NCBI GenBank assembly: GCA_028819235.1
Contig: JAPPMC010000026.1
Span: 1-55,678 of the forward strand
Origin: Bryobacterales bacterium
GTDB taxonomy: Bacteria > Acidobacteriota > Terriglobia > Bryobacterales > UBA6623
Length of the DNA stretch: 55,678 bases
Reading direction: 5' to 3'
Within the stretch, counting starts at the first letter, position 1, and the number at the start of each line of letters is the position of its first letter. Of this stretch, positions 19,195-28,073 are shown piece by piece. A program made the position numbers and the translations under genes. Below the pieces are notes generated by a model that made no database searches, was not told the origin of the DNA, and saw nothing but the letters and a program-made list of their open reading frames with translations.

Positions 19195-19223
19195 TTGACA
19201 GGAGCGCCCGATCGGACCAACAT
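19195..19223 (+). promoter_or_regulatory. Sigma70-like promoter for the CopG/PIN pair
   Basis: A perfect TTGACA at 19195-19200 is followed after 17 nt by CAACAT at 19218-19223, which keeps the key A and T of the -10 box. Transcription would start near 19230, just upstream of the GGAGG ribosome site (19246-19250) of the GTG-initiated antitoxin gene. Confidence 0.4.
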
Positions 19224-19255
19224 GCCAGTAAGACTCAGTAACAACGGAGGCTATC

Positions 19256-19513
19256 GTGCCGAGAACCACCAAGACGATTACCGTGTCTATTCAGCCGGAG
19301 ATGTCGGACCGTGTCGACGACGCCACGCGACGGCAAGGGCGGTCTCGGAGTGAGTTCGTGCGGGAAGCATTGGACCGCTACCTCGTGGAGTGTGAGTGGG
19401 GAGAACTGGTCCAATATGGAGAACAGCAGGCCCGAGAGCAAGGAATCGGTCCTGAGGATGTAGCCAGGTTGGTGGAGGAGTATCGGGTTGAGGCGCAGTC
19501 TTCCCAAGCATGA
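19256..19513 (+). CDS. CopG/RHH-type antitoxin, 85 aa
   Basis: The N-terminus T-I-T-V-S-I-Q-P-E-M followed by R-S-R-S-E-F-V-R-E-A-L is the beta strand and helix-turn-helix of ribbon-helix-helix repressors. The GTG start at 19256 has a GGAGG site 5 nt upstream. The stop overlaps the ATG of the PIN toxin gene by 4 nt. As in other such pairs, it should bind and neutralise the toxin and repress its own promoter. Confidence 0.85.
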   Translation: MPRTTKTITVSIQPEMSDRVDDATRRQGRSRSEFVREALDRYLVECEWGELVQYGEQQAREQGIGPEDVARLVEEYRVEAQSSQA

Positions 19514-19917
19514 GAGTCGTTCTTGACACGAATGTCATCATTTCCGGCTTGAACTTCCCCGGCAACGAGCGCCGCGTGCTGGAACTCGCGCGTCGCGGAC
19601 GGTTTGAGCTGTTCCTGTCGCCTTTCATCTTGGCGGAAGTCGCTGGCGTTCTGGAGCGCAAGTTTGGGTGGAGTCGCGAGCGCTCGTCACAGGCCTTGCA
19701 AGCGCTCGAAGACGCCGCGACGGTCATTCAGCCATCGGCCACGATCACAGTGATTGACGGCGATCACGCGGACAACCGCATCTTGGAGTGCGCCGTTGAG
19801 ATTTCAGCGGACTATCTAGTCACCGGCGATCGGCAGCATCTGCTGCCGCTTGAGGAGTACGAAGGCGTGGAAATCCTGAGAGCGCCCACCTTCCTGTCGA
19901 TCTTGGAGATGCGTTAG
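19510..19917 (+). CDS. PIN-domain toxin, 135 aa
   Basis: The protein shows the complete PIN acidic set: D6 in V-L-D-T-N, E43 in L-A-E-V, D88 in D-H-A-D-N-R-I-L and D107 in V-T-G-D. It matches the PIN family of putative toxins (COG1569 type) that cleave RNA. Coupled to the CopG gene, it forms a type II toxin-antitoxin module that may stabilise the island. Confidence 0.87.
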   Translation: MRVVLDTNVIISGLNFPGNERRVLELARRGRFELFLSPFILAEVAGVLERKFGWSRERSSQALQALEDAATVIQPSATITVIDGDHADNRILECAVEISADYLVTGDRQHLLPLEEYEGVEILRAPTFLSILEMR

Positions 19918-19980
19918 CGGTCGTCAAGGTCAACGTCCGGGCGCTGGACCGCTCGCGAGTAGTTGTCAACTCTTGCAAGA

Positions 19981-19991
19981 GATGTTTCGAA
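19981..19991 (+). repeat. Partial copy of the recombinase-upstream motif
   Basis: GATGTTTCGAA occurs here and again at 20023, an offset of 42 bp, or four helical turns. It directly follows a 10-bp palindrome, TCTTGCAAGA (19971-19980). Together these suggest a protein-binding array upstream of the recombinase gene at 20108. Confidence 0.45.
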
Positions 19992-20022
19992 TGAGCCACA
20001 TGATGAGCCTCACTCTCGCTAA

Positions 20023-20036
20023 GATGTTTCGAACAT
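20023..20036 (+). repeat. 14-bp motif upstream of the first serine recombinase
   Basis: GATGTTTCGAACAT lies 71 nt before the ATG at 20108. The identical 14 bp occurs on the minus strand at 23303-23316, upstream of the second recombinase and in the same orientation relative to the gene. The core TTCGAA is palindromic. It could be an operator, or half of a recombination (att) site. Confidence 0.55.
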
Positions 20037-20107
20037 AGATCTGGGCGAGCACGAGAAGAATCTCGGAGCTACACCTCGAAGTCGAGCAGCCAAGCACGAC
20101 AAACAGA

Positions 20108-21781
20108 TTGAGGGAAATACCAATGGAAACCAGCACCGTACGACCCCCGGTCGCGCTCTATGCGCGAGTCTCCAGTGAGCGCCAGGACGTCGATCTCTCC
20201 GTCGCCGCACAGCTTCGCGCCCTGCGCGACTTCGCCGACCGGCACGGCTACGTCGTCGCCCGCGAGTACATCGACGAAGCCGAGAGCGGCCGTGTTGCCG
20301 ATCGGCCGCAGTTCCGAAAGATGCTTGACGAGGCCTCGGAATCCAATGCGCCCTTCGAGGAAATCCTGGTCTGGAAGTTCTCGCGCTTCACTCGCAAGCG
20401 GGAGCACGCCGTCGCCTTCAAGTCAATGCTGCGTCGGCGCGGGATCCGGGTCACCTCGATCACTGAGCACGCCGACGACTCTCCCACAGGGAGGTTGATG
20501 GAAGCGATCATCGAAAGCGTGGACGAGTTCTACTCGGAGAACCTAGCCCAGGAGGTGCGCCGGGGGATGCGCGAGGCCGCTTCTCGGGGCTTCTTCATGG
20601 CCCCGGTCGCGCCGTTCGGGTACCGGCGCGTGAAGGTCCAGGACGGTGCCAAGGAACGTCCCAAGCTTGAAATCGACGAAGCCGCCGCGCCCGTGGTGAG
20701 GGAGATCTTCGATAAGGCGCTCCGCGGACACGGCCTCAAGGACATCTGCCGAGACCTGAACGAGCGCGGGATCACCAACAGAGGCAGGCGCTGGCAGCGG
20801 GCGAGCCTGCACAAGCTCTTGGTCAACGAGGCGTACACCGGAACGGCAGTCTGGGGGAAGACCAATAGGGGAAAGAAGGCATCCGACCCCGTCCGTGTCG
20901 ACGGAGCGTGGCCCGGCATCGTCTCGCGCGAACTGTTCGACGCCGTCGGCCAGGCGATGCGTGAGCGCGCTCCTGCGATGCGACCGCCGGCGCGCGTGGG
21001 CAGCAAGTTCCTTCTGAGCGGATTGCTGCGCTGCGGAGTCTGCGGCAGTCCCTTCAGCATTCAGAGTGCGAGGAGCGGGAAGTTCGCCTACTACGTCTGC
21101 AGCAAGCTGATGCGCGAGGGCGCCGGCGCTTGCGAGTCGCGCTACCTCAACGCCCCCAAGGTCGAGGGATTCGTGGTCGACAAGATCAAGGAACGCATCC
21201 TCACCGACGAGACGATCACGGAACTTGTGACGCTGGTCGCCGAAGAGGTCGATCAGGTGGCCAGCGAGTTGGGCGGCAAGCTGGAGGCGGTCGAAGGCGA
21301 ACTAGCGGACGTGCGCAAGCGGCTGTCACGACTCTACGAGGCCCTCGAGACCAGCGACCTGACGATGGAAGTGCTGTCGCCGCGCATCTACGAGATGCGC
21401 CAGCGCGAAGAACAGCTCATGGCTGCGCAGGAAGACCTAAGCCGCCAGCTTGAGAAGCGACGCGTCGATCTGCCAAGCACCGAGGAAATCAAGGCCTACG
21501 TGGCGGACTTCCGGGAGTTCCTCCAACAGGGAACCTTCCCCGAGCGCAAGGCATTGATTCGCAACTTCGTCGAGGGAATCGAGGTAGTCGGCGATCAAGC
21601 GACTCTGACATACACAATTCCCATGCCGTCGGACGGGGCGACGAGTGAGGAAACGTCCGTTCTCTATTTCGCCAACTCTGGCCTACCAAACGGCACTGTA
21701 CTGCGAACTCCTTCGCCCAAGACCACGTCAGCGACATCCCCGCCTCGAAGCGGGCTGTCGTGCGGCGTCGGAATCGTGTAG
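20108..21781 (+). CDS. Large serine recombinase, 557 aa
   Basis: Residues about 14-150 are a serine resolvase catalytic domain (ALYARVSSERQDVDL, with the catalytic Ser in V-S-S, and later R-F-T-R-K-R-E). A recombinase domain (about 165-290) and a zinc-ribbon domain (C-G-V-C around 311, partner Cys near 336) follow, then a long coiled coil. Enzymes of this kind integrate and excise mobile elements at att sites. The last 40 or so residues lie beyond the conserved Y-T-I-P-M-P end and are encoded antisense to the neighbouring recombinase gene. It shares high identity with that neighbour along most of its length. Confidence 0.9.
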   Translation: MREIPMETSTVRPPVALYARVSSERQDVDLSVAAQLRALRDFADRHGYVVAREYIDEAESGRVADRPQFRKMLDEASESNAPFEEILVWKFSRFTRKREHAVAFKSMLRRRGIRVTSITEHADDSPTGRLMEAIIESVDEFYSENLAQEVRRGMREAASRGFFMAPVAPFGYRRVKVQDGAKERPKLEIDEAAAPVVREIFDKALRGHGLKDICRDLNERGITNRGRRWQRASLHKLLVNEAYTGTAVWGKTNRGKKASDPVRVDGAWPGIVSRELFDAVGQAMRERAPAMRPPARVGSKFLLSGLLRCGVCGSPFSIQSARSGKFAYYVCSKLMREGAGACESRYLNAPKVEGFVVDKIKERILTDETITELVTLVAEEVDQVASELGGKLEAVEGELADVRKRLSRLYEALETSDLTMEVLSPRIYEMRQREEQLMAAQEDLSRQLEKRRVDLPSTEEIKAYVADFREFLQQGTFPERKALIRNFVEGIEVVGDQATLTYTIPMPSDGATSEETSVLYFANSGLPNGTVLRTPSPKTTSATSPPRSGLSCGVGIV

Positions 21782-23265
21782 TGAATCACCGCTCGGCCGG
21801 GACGGACCGCAATTCGCTTGACGAACGAGTGGATGAACGACTTCGCCTCGGTCACCTCACTGGTCTGCAGGAACTCGCCCATCTCCTCGGCGAACTTCGC
21901 GACCATGTCCGCGCTGTCCAACAGCTCGCGACGCTCTACGAGGGCCGAGCGCGCTGCGTCAGCAGCCTGTTCGAGTTGCGCCTGGCGCTCCTGATGCACC
22001 CGAAGGCGGGGCAGGATGTCGTTGACCTCCATGTCTGAGCTTTCAACGATGTGCCACAGACGATCCATCTTCCGCCGCACTTCCTCTTGCTCTGCCTCGA
22101 TCGTCTCCAGCCGCTCACGCTCTTCTCGCGCTACGCCGTCCATCTCTTCGTCGACCAGCTTGACCAGTTCGCGAATGTTGCTCTCGGTGAGAATATGAGA
22201 CCGAATCTGCTCGATGATGAGGCGCTCGAAGCGATTGGCATTGAGCCGTGGCGCCTCGCAACTCTTGCTGCCGCCATTGAGTATCGACTGACAGACGTAG
22301 TAGCTGTACTTGCCGCCCTTCGCTTCTGCGGCGGTCAATGCCTTGCGACAGAGCCCGCAGCGGACCAGGCCGCTTAGCAAGTATCGACTGGCTGCCTGGC
22401 GCGGGTGCACACGCTCCGGCGCCCGAGATTGCAATGACTGTCCGACCCGCTCGAACTCCTCTCGCGACACGATCGCCGGAAACGCCTGCTCAACGCGCAC
22501 CGGCGGCGCGCCGCTCTTGTCTGTCAGACCCCAGACCAGGGTGCCTGTGTACGACTCATTGACGAGCATCTTGTGGATCGTGGTCTTCAGCCACTTCTTA
22601 CCGCGCGGACTCGGAATGCCCTCGCCGTTCAGCTCTTTGGCAATCTCCAGCACGCTCTTCCCTGCGAGCGCCATGTCGAAGATCCGGCGCGCGACGGCGT
22701 CGGCCGGAGGATTGAGTTCGAGGCGCGGCCGCTTCTTCGGACCATCCTGCACATGCACTCGCCGATAGCCGTAGGGCACGTAGGGACTGACCCAGAATCC
22801 TCGCGAGGCGGCTTCCCTCATCCCTCGCTTGACCTCTTGGGCGAGGTTCTCCGAGTAGAACTCGTCCACGCTCTCAATGATCGCCTCCATCAGCTTGCCG
22901 GTCGGCGAGTCATCAGCGTGCTCAGTAATCGAGGTCACCCGAATCCCGCGCCGGCGCAGCATCGACTTGAAGGCAACCGCATGTTCGCGCTTGCGGGTGA
23001 AACGGGAGAACTTCCAGACCAAGATCTCCTGGAAGGGCGACTCGGCCTGCGCGGCTTCGTCCAGCATCTGGCGGAACTGCGGCCGGTCGGCGACTCGGCC
23101 CGACTCGGCCTCGTCGATGTACTCGCGCACGACGCGGTAGCCATTGCGCTCGGCGAAATCGCGCAGGGCGCGCAGCTGTGCGGCGACGGAGAGGTCAACA
23201 TCCTGTCGGTCGGACGAGACGCGGGCGTAGAGCGCGGCCGGGGTCATGGGTTGTAGCTGTTGCAT
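21664..23265 (-). CDS. Second large serine recombinase, 533 aa
   Basis: It has the same domain order as the 20108 gene: catalytic domain (ALYARVSSDRQDVDL), recombinase domain, zinc ribbon (C-G-L-C near 303) and coiled coil. By eye the two N-terminal coding regions are roughly 80% identical in DNA, so the pair forms a diverged inverted repeat of about 1.6 kb. The genes converge and overlap by 118 nt. The Y-T-I-P-T-P end is followed by a tail read opposite the other gene's tail. Having two full-length recombinases suggests either nested elements or a duplication by inversion. Confidence 0.9.
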   Translation of the reverse strand: MQQLQPMTPAALYARVSSDRQDVDLSVAAQLRALRDFAERNGYRVVREYIDEAESGRVADRPQFRQMLDEAAQAESPFQEILVWKFSRFTRKREHAVAFKSMLRRRGIRVTSITEHADDSPTGKLMEAIIESVDEFYSENLAQEVKRGMREAASRGFWVSPYVPYGYRRVHVQDGPKKRPRLELNPPADAVARRIFDMALAGKSVLEIAKELNGEGIPSPRGKKWLKTTIHKMLVNESYTGTLVWGLTDKSGAPPVRVEQAFPAIVSREEFERVGQSLQSRAPERVHPRQAASRYLLSGLVRCGLCRKALTAAEAKGGKYSYYVCQSILNGGSKSCEAPRLNANRFERLIIEQIRSHILTESNIRELVKLVDEEMDGVAREERERLETIEAEQEEVRRKMDRLWHIVESSDMEVNDILPRLRVHQERQAQLEQAADAARSALVERRELLDSADMVAKFAEEMGEFLQTSEVTEAKSFIHSFVKRIAVRPGRAVIHYTIPTPHDSPLRGGDVADVVLGEGVRSTVPFGRPELAK

Positions 23266-23302
23266 GGGAGGCTCCTCTCGCAGCTGCGTTGCGCGCTATT
23301 CC

Positions 23303-23316
23303 ATGTTCGAAACATC
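23303..23316 (-). repeat. 14-bp motif upstream of the second serine recombinase
   Basis: ATGTTCGAAACATC on the plus strand is the exact reverse complement of the motif at 20023-20036. It lies 37 nt before the start codon of the minus-strand recombinase. The two copies therefore flank the recombinase pair as an inverted repeat about 3.3 kb apart. Confidence 0.55.
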
Positions 23317-23416
23317 GTACAGCGGCCGATCCCTTGGAGACTTGCAAGTGTCGTCCAAGGCACCGATCGCGATGCCAACACCCACCGCTGGCCGCCCCCG
23401 TGGATAGTCTGCGACC

Positions 23417-25222
23417 ATGCCGTTCGCCGCTCGAATCGCCAACAGCTGGGAACGCCTGAAGCCGACGCTGAAGCTCTACCGGGGCGATTCCGTCCGGTGG
23501 ATGGTCGGGATCGGCCTTGCTGTTGGACTCGGGCTGTCAATCTCGATGGTCTTGCCCCCGCTGGCACTGCTGCCATCGGACCGCGCAACCATCAGCCGAG
23601 TGGTTGGCGTGGTGTTACAAGCCCAGGCACCCACGATGGTCATCTCATTGGCGGTCATGGCCATTGTGGTCGGAAGCATTCAACGCCGACGAGATGTGGA
23701 CGATCCCCTTTACGACTGGTTTCTCGACAAGGCTTGGATCCGTCCCGTCTTTGTCCTGACTGTGATCTCCACGCTCGGAACAGGAGCCGCCTTCTTCCTG
23801 GTCGAACTCGGAATCGGCGAGCCGAATCCGAACCTGCTCCTGTTCGCCGGCGGTTCGATTCTGGCATCCGTCGGCTCGACCGTCTGCTTCGCCTTGAGGG
23901 GATTGAGCATTCTGAGACCCGGCCGCTATCGAGAGTACAAGCGAGCGGTCACGATTGAGCAAGTCCGCAGCGCTTCAGCTGGCTATGCCAGGGAGGTCAT
24001 TCGCTCCGAGTCTCCAGACGTGCGACAAACCGTTTGGTTGCCAAGGGAGGGCCGTGCAGCCGATCGAGCGCTCGAACGCATCATCGACGACGCAGAGCGA
24101 ACGATTCGCGATGGACGGTTCGTGGACTTCCGCGATTCCATGGATCTGCTGAGTGATTGCGCAAGTGTGGCGATTGAGGAGGGCGCGCCGGATCTGGAGC
24201 AGCTTTCGCCATTTGTGACCAAGGCCCGCTTCGAGGACTGGCCGATCAGGCGCCCGCTTCATCATGGTTTCTACCGGCTGCGAGCAACGGCTCTGAGGGA
24301 TGGCCGAGAGGACTACGCCAATGTGATTCATGAGCAGTGCCTGAAGTGGTTGAGAACCGGTACCTTCGAGCAACACGTACTCCTCGGCGATCTGGCAATT
24401 TCGCTGCTCGCCGACGAGTTCCGGATCACTCAGCGGTTTTCTGGATCTGCGAATCTGACACTGGAGTGGAGCACGCAACGCCTGATCCGTGTGGCATTTG
24501 AACACCTGATTGAGGTGGCGGTTGACGACCAGCCTAAAGCCAGCGATGCCGCTCGCTACGACATCTCCATCGACCTCATCGGATACCTGCAAGGGTGGGC
24601 TGGCGAACTGCTGGACCGAGACGATCTCGATTCCTTGGGCGTGTGGCTTGAGTTTGCCAGTCACTACATGGGCGTCATGTCGAGGGAAGGCGCCGAAGCG
24701 CACAGATTCGGTGCGATGGTGCCTGCCCGGCGTCCCTCTTCCACCTTGACCCACATGCGCTTGTCGGTAGCCGCGCTCGCCGGCCGAGCCTTGCAAACTG
24801 GCAACGACGCGGCGATCGAACTCTGGGGGAGTGAAATGAACCGGAGCGCGCCTCCCGCTTTCCCCGCTGACCAAACCGCGTCCGACATGTCTCTGTTGAA
24901 ATCCCCCTCCGCATTTGCGGTGCTGGAAGGAAGCTGGAAGAAGTGGTTGGCGGCCGACGCAAGTCGAAGGGATGCTCGGTTCTGGAAGCCGAACCGCTAC
25001 CCGCTCTTCTGCTACCTGTGGCTCGCTGTTCGCGACAGTTCGTTTCGCGAGGAGCGGCCAGAGCCAAGGGTCAAGAGCGACTTGCGATCACTCTATCTGT
25101 CCAACAGAGCGATGCTGCTGGCAAGGGCGAACGCCGACGAAAAACGCCGCTTGGAGATCGACCGCGAGATCCTGGAATGGGTGGGACTGACACTTCCGAC
25201 CAAAGGGGCCTCAGATACATGA
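23417..25222 (+). CDS. Four-TM membrane protein with large soluble domain, 601 aa
   Basis: Four hydrophobic segments lie at about residues 28-52, 64-92, 112-134 and 140-164. A predicted helical soluble region of some 430 residues follows with no recognised motif. No ribosome site is obvious before the ATG. Position next to the recombinases and within a defence island suggests an accessory cargo gene, possibly a membrane-acting effector, but the sequence does not prove a role. Confidence 0.65.
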   Translation: MPFAARIANSWERLKPTLKLYRGDSVRWMVGIGLAVGLGLSISMVLPPLALLPSDRATISRVVGVVLQAQAPTMVISLAVMAIVVGSIQRRRDVDDPLYDWFLDKAWIRPVFVLTVISTLGTGAAFFLVELGIGEPNPNLLLFAGGSILASVGSTVCFALRGLSILRPGRYREYKRAVTIEQVRSASAGYAREVIRSESPDVRQTVWLPREGRAADRALERIIDDAERTIRDGRFVDFRDSMDLLSDCASVAIEEGAPDLEQLSPFVTKARFEDWPIRRPLHHGFYRLRATALRDGREDYANVIHEQCLKWLRTGTFEQHVLLGDLAISLLADEFRITQRFSGSANLTLEWSTQRLIRVAFEHLIEVAVDDQPKASDAARYDISIDLIGYLQGWAGELLDRDDLDSLGVWLEFASHYMGVMSREGAEAHRFGAMVPARRPSSTLTHMRLSVAALAGRALQTGNDAAIELWGSEMNRSAPPAFPADQTASDMSLLKSPSAFAVLEGSWKKWLAADASRRDARFWKPNRYPLFCYLWLAVRDSSFREERPEPRVKSDLRSLYLSNRAMLLARANADEKRRLEIDREILEWVGLTLPTKGASDT

Positions 25223-25495
25223 GGCATCCGAGATTGCGCGGGGCCATGCTCGAGAGAGAAGAGCGCATCCCAGCTAGCCAACCGTGACGACTTCATCTCT
25301 GCTGACTCGCGATTCGCCGAGCAGACCCTGAAGTGTCTTGCAACAACTTCGCCACCTTTGCGCTCAAAGGCGCTGACAGGGATGGGACGCAGGACAAACA
25401 CGCGACATCCCTGTCCTGGGGAAGCAGGAAATCCAGCGCAGAACGGTGGTTCTGGGCTGGACAGTTGTCGGGGCGGGGGTGGGGCGGAGAGGTCC

Positions 25496-27493
25496 CTACC
25501 GGAAGCGCTGGGAACGGGCGGATGGGGAGGTTGGAACATGCCGCTGGACAGTCGGGACAGCGTGCAGGGGCACTCGGTCGGCGGGGTGGGGAGGCGGCAG
25601 GCGCCAGGTGGGACCTAGCACCCCCTCCTCCGTCAGGGTTGGCAGGTTGCCGCTGACGAATGGGGCGTGGCGCAGGGCAGCGGCGTGGTCGAGGAAGGTC
25701 CGTTCGGCTTCGGCGGTCTCGAACAGGAACAGCACCAGCGGATTCAGTCCCCCGTGGTCGCGCAAAGCGTAGTCGGTCTGGAAATATCGACGGTACCTGC
25801 GCAGGCGCTCGGGAACGCGCTTCGGCGTGACGGCGCGGCGCTCGTACTCCAGCAGGCACCAGTCCCAGTCGCCCTGGTAACCCAACTGGAACGAGGCGTC
25901 AGGGTGGAGCACGAAGTGTTGGTGGTTGGGGGCGTGATAGGTGATCTGCGAGCGGTGGGTAGGGAGGAGGTCGAGCAGCTCGTAGTCGGGGTCACGACCG
26001 ACCTCTGCACAGAGCCTTGCGGCGAACTCGGTGATGCCGCGCTGGTGGTCGTGCTGGGAGGCGAGGGCCCGAAAGGCGCTGCCAAAGTAGACGCCATCTT
26101 CTTGCTGCGGAGTCCAGCGGTCGAGCGTGGGTCCCACGGCGGCGCGATCGCGGCGGGCGAGGTAAGTCAGCCCCCCGTCAGACAGGACGTAGCCGTCCGG
26201 CTCGCGTTGCACCAGAGAGCGGCGGCGCAGGGAGTGCAGGACCTGGTTGGCGCGACGGCGGGTGACGCCGCCCATTAGCCCCGCAAGTTGCTCGGGCGTG
26301 CAGAACGGCCAGGCGGCGAGCAGGTCGAGCGCCTGCTTCTCGGCCCGCGTCAGTTGTACTGAGAGGGAGGAGTCGAGTTGCTCTGGGGGCTTCGGCATCG
26401 TCGCTCTGACATCGGAGCGGTAGAGCGTGTCGGGGTCGGGGCTGGGGTCACGCGGCCCGCTCTTCGAGTACGCGGCGACGCGCCTCGTGATCCAAGCCAT
26501 GACCTGCAGCAGACTGGCGTCGGGCGCGATGGTCGGAGTGTTGGGGAAGCCGTATCCGCCCGGCTGGAAGACCGGGGCGCGGCCGCCTCCGGCGATCAGC
26601 TCGCTCTCACAGGCAACGAAGGCGGCGTCGTGCAGGTTGGGGTCGGCCAGCGCTCTCACCGCACGGCGGGTGTCCTGCTCGGAGTCGGTCAGCACCAGCG
26701 TGAGCCAAGGCGTTCGGCTCCAGTCCAGCCGCTCGATCGTCCTGAGGCGGAAGCGCAGGTTGGCGGCGGAGAGCATCGGCCCCTGGCGCAGGATGCCGAC
26801 GGTGCGCCCGCCGGAGAGCGTCAGCAGCGCGTCGTAGGGCCCCTGTCGGTAGTGGTCGACCCTGACCGGCTGCCGCTCGGGGTCGACCTCGGCGACCAGC
26901 ACGGCGACGCGGTAGAGCACAGCGACGGCGTCCAGCCTCTCGGCCAGGAGCTTGAACCACTGCTTCGAGACGGGGTAGAGCGGGAGCAGTCTCGGCCCAT
27001 CGATACCGACGGCCCGAATGCCGGCGGCGGTGGGGAAGTAGCGGCGCTGGGGACGGGAACCCAGAGCGTCGAGCCGGTGCGATCGGGAGTCGACCAGGTC
27101 GCACCGGCTGAGCTTGACCAGTTGGTCGCGCAGCGTGGAGACCGGCACACGCTTGAGGCGAGCTAGTTCGTCGGCGGTCGTGAGCGGCGCTTCACAGAGT
27201 TGGAGTAGCGCGTCGTGGAGTTCGTTGCTGAGAAAGCGGGTAGACGGCGCTCGGCTGCGAGATGCCGACTCGGCGATCAGCGTTCGCGTCGACGCCTCCA
27301 GCGCCTCGACGCTGCCTCCCACGCTGTCGAGGACCGCGCGCGGCAGCCTGCGCCCAACTTGGTCGCGGTCGAGTAAACGCCACAGGGTCTGGCGGGACAC
27401 CCCGAACCGGTCGGCCGTGCGCCCGTGGCCGTGCTGCCAGGCGTGTTCCTTCAGATAGGTTCGGATCAGATCGATCCGCTCGCCGTCGATCAC
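25496..27493 (-). CDS. Second Replic_Relax family protein with N-terminal HTH, 665 aa
   Basis: It starts with GTG at 27491-27493. Residues about 20-55 form a helix-turn-helix (G-R-T-A-D-R-F-G-V-S-R-Q-T-L-W-R), then a winged helix near 100-165 and another near 395-450. The C-terminal Replic_Relax domain (about 465-600) has H-P-D-A-S-F and L-L-E-Y-E-R-R, the same P-D-A...E-x-E-R-R pattern as the 152-1810 protein. The final 60 or so residues are low-complexity. A small Gly-rich protein gene lies upstream. This is probably part of a second mobile-element backbone. Confidence 0.75.
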   Translation of the reverse strand: MIDGERIDLIRTYLKEHAWQHGHGRTADRFGVSRQTLWRLLDRDQVGRRLPRAVLDSVGGSVEALEASTRTLIAESASRSRAPSTRFLSNELHDALLQLCEAPLTTADELARLKRVPVSTLRDQLVKLSRCDLVDSRSHRLDALGSRPQRRYFPTAAGIRAVGIDGPRLLPLYPVSKQWFKLLAERLDAVAVLYRVAVLVAEVDPERQPVRVDHYRQGPYDALLTLSGGRTVGILRQGPMLSAANLRFRLRTIERLDWSRTPWLTLVLTDSEQDTRRAVRALADPNLHDAAFVACESELIAGGGRAPVFQPGGYGFPNTPTIAPDASLLQVMAWITRRVAAYSKSGPRDPSPDPDTLYRSDVRATMPKPPEQLDSSLSVQLTRAEKQALDLLAAWPFCTPEQLAGLMGGVTRRRANQVLHSLRRRSLVQREPDGYVLSDGGLTYLARRDRAAVGPTLDRWTPQQEDGVYFGSAFRALASQHDHQRGITEFAARLCAEVGRDPDYELLDLLPTHRSQITYHAPNHQHFVLHPDASFQLGYQGDWDWCLLEYERRAVTPKRVPERLRRYRRYFQTDYALRDHGGLNPLVLFLFETAEAERTFLDHAAALRHAPFVSGNLPTLTEEGVLGPTWRLPPPHPADRVPLHAVPTVQRHVPTSPSARSQRFR

Positions 27494-27615
27494 GGACGGA
27501 CTCCGGGATGTGCATGTCGCTGGGTCTACAGATTGAGTACGAATGCGTGCCGCGGAGCCCGGCTTGGGCCGACGCCTCAGGAGCGCTCCCGCGCAGAGTC
27601 AGCCGGATCGCGCCG

Positions 27616-27750
27616 CTAGCGCTTCGGCGGATTGTTGCCTCGTCCGCCGCCCGAGGGCTTGCCGGTCGTGCTCGGGGCGTTGGGCGGGCGGCCACCGCCG
27701 CTCTTGCCGCCCTTAGCACCTCTGTCACGCATTCTCGGTGTCTGGGTCAT
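27616..27750 (-). CDS. Small Gly/Pro-rich basic protein, 44 aa
   Basis: This short gene runs from ATG at 27748-27750 to TAG at 27616-27618, 122 nt upstream of the Replic_Relax gene on the same strand. The product is very rich in Gly, Lys, Arg, Pro and Asn, with G-K-P-S-G-G-G-R-G-N-N-P-P-K-R at the end, and is surely unstructured and basic. Similar short tails of the GNPSGPGRGNNPPK kind are familiar next to conjugation or replication genes, but I cannot name a family. A second ATG at codon 7 is an alternative start. Confidence 0.5.
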   Translation of the reverse strand: MTQTPRMRDRGAKGGKSGGGRPPNAPSTTGKPSGGGRGNNPPKR

Positions 27751-28073
27751 CTCGATTGCCTCGCTCTAGCGAGCCAAAGATTCGGCCAAGCTGCTCTGGC
27801 CCCGATGCTCGCTCGACGTTCAATCCTATGTCGATGCACGAGCAGCGCAAAATGGCCGAACACTATGCAGAAGTCCGCGATACGCTGCCCGCCAACATTG
27901 GTTGCCTGTTCTTCTTACAGGACTCTGGCTGGGACGCGCGAAGCTTGCACAACGGCCTGGGCGGGTGTCTCCGGCTGCTTCTGGGGTGGAAGGAGCCACC
28001 GCTATCTTCTCAAGCGGGAGGACGATCATGACGCCCGGAGCCGTGGCAACAAGGGAAGCGAGCTAGGTGTCTG
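27751..28073. other. Intergenic region before the PLD-helicase gene
   Basis: These 323 nt separate divergent genes. A plus-strand frame from ATG 27828 to 28031 could encode 67 residues (M-S-M-H-E-Q-R-K-M-A-E-H-Y), but it lacks a ribosome site and any recognisable motif. No clear promoter hexamers or palindromes are seen. Confidence 0.3.

Noticed and set aside
19971..23349. The CTTGCAAG palindrome near both recombinases as a specific site
   Set aside because: The same 8-mer also occurs near 2735 and 47860, so its presence beside both genes may be chance.
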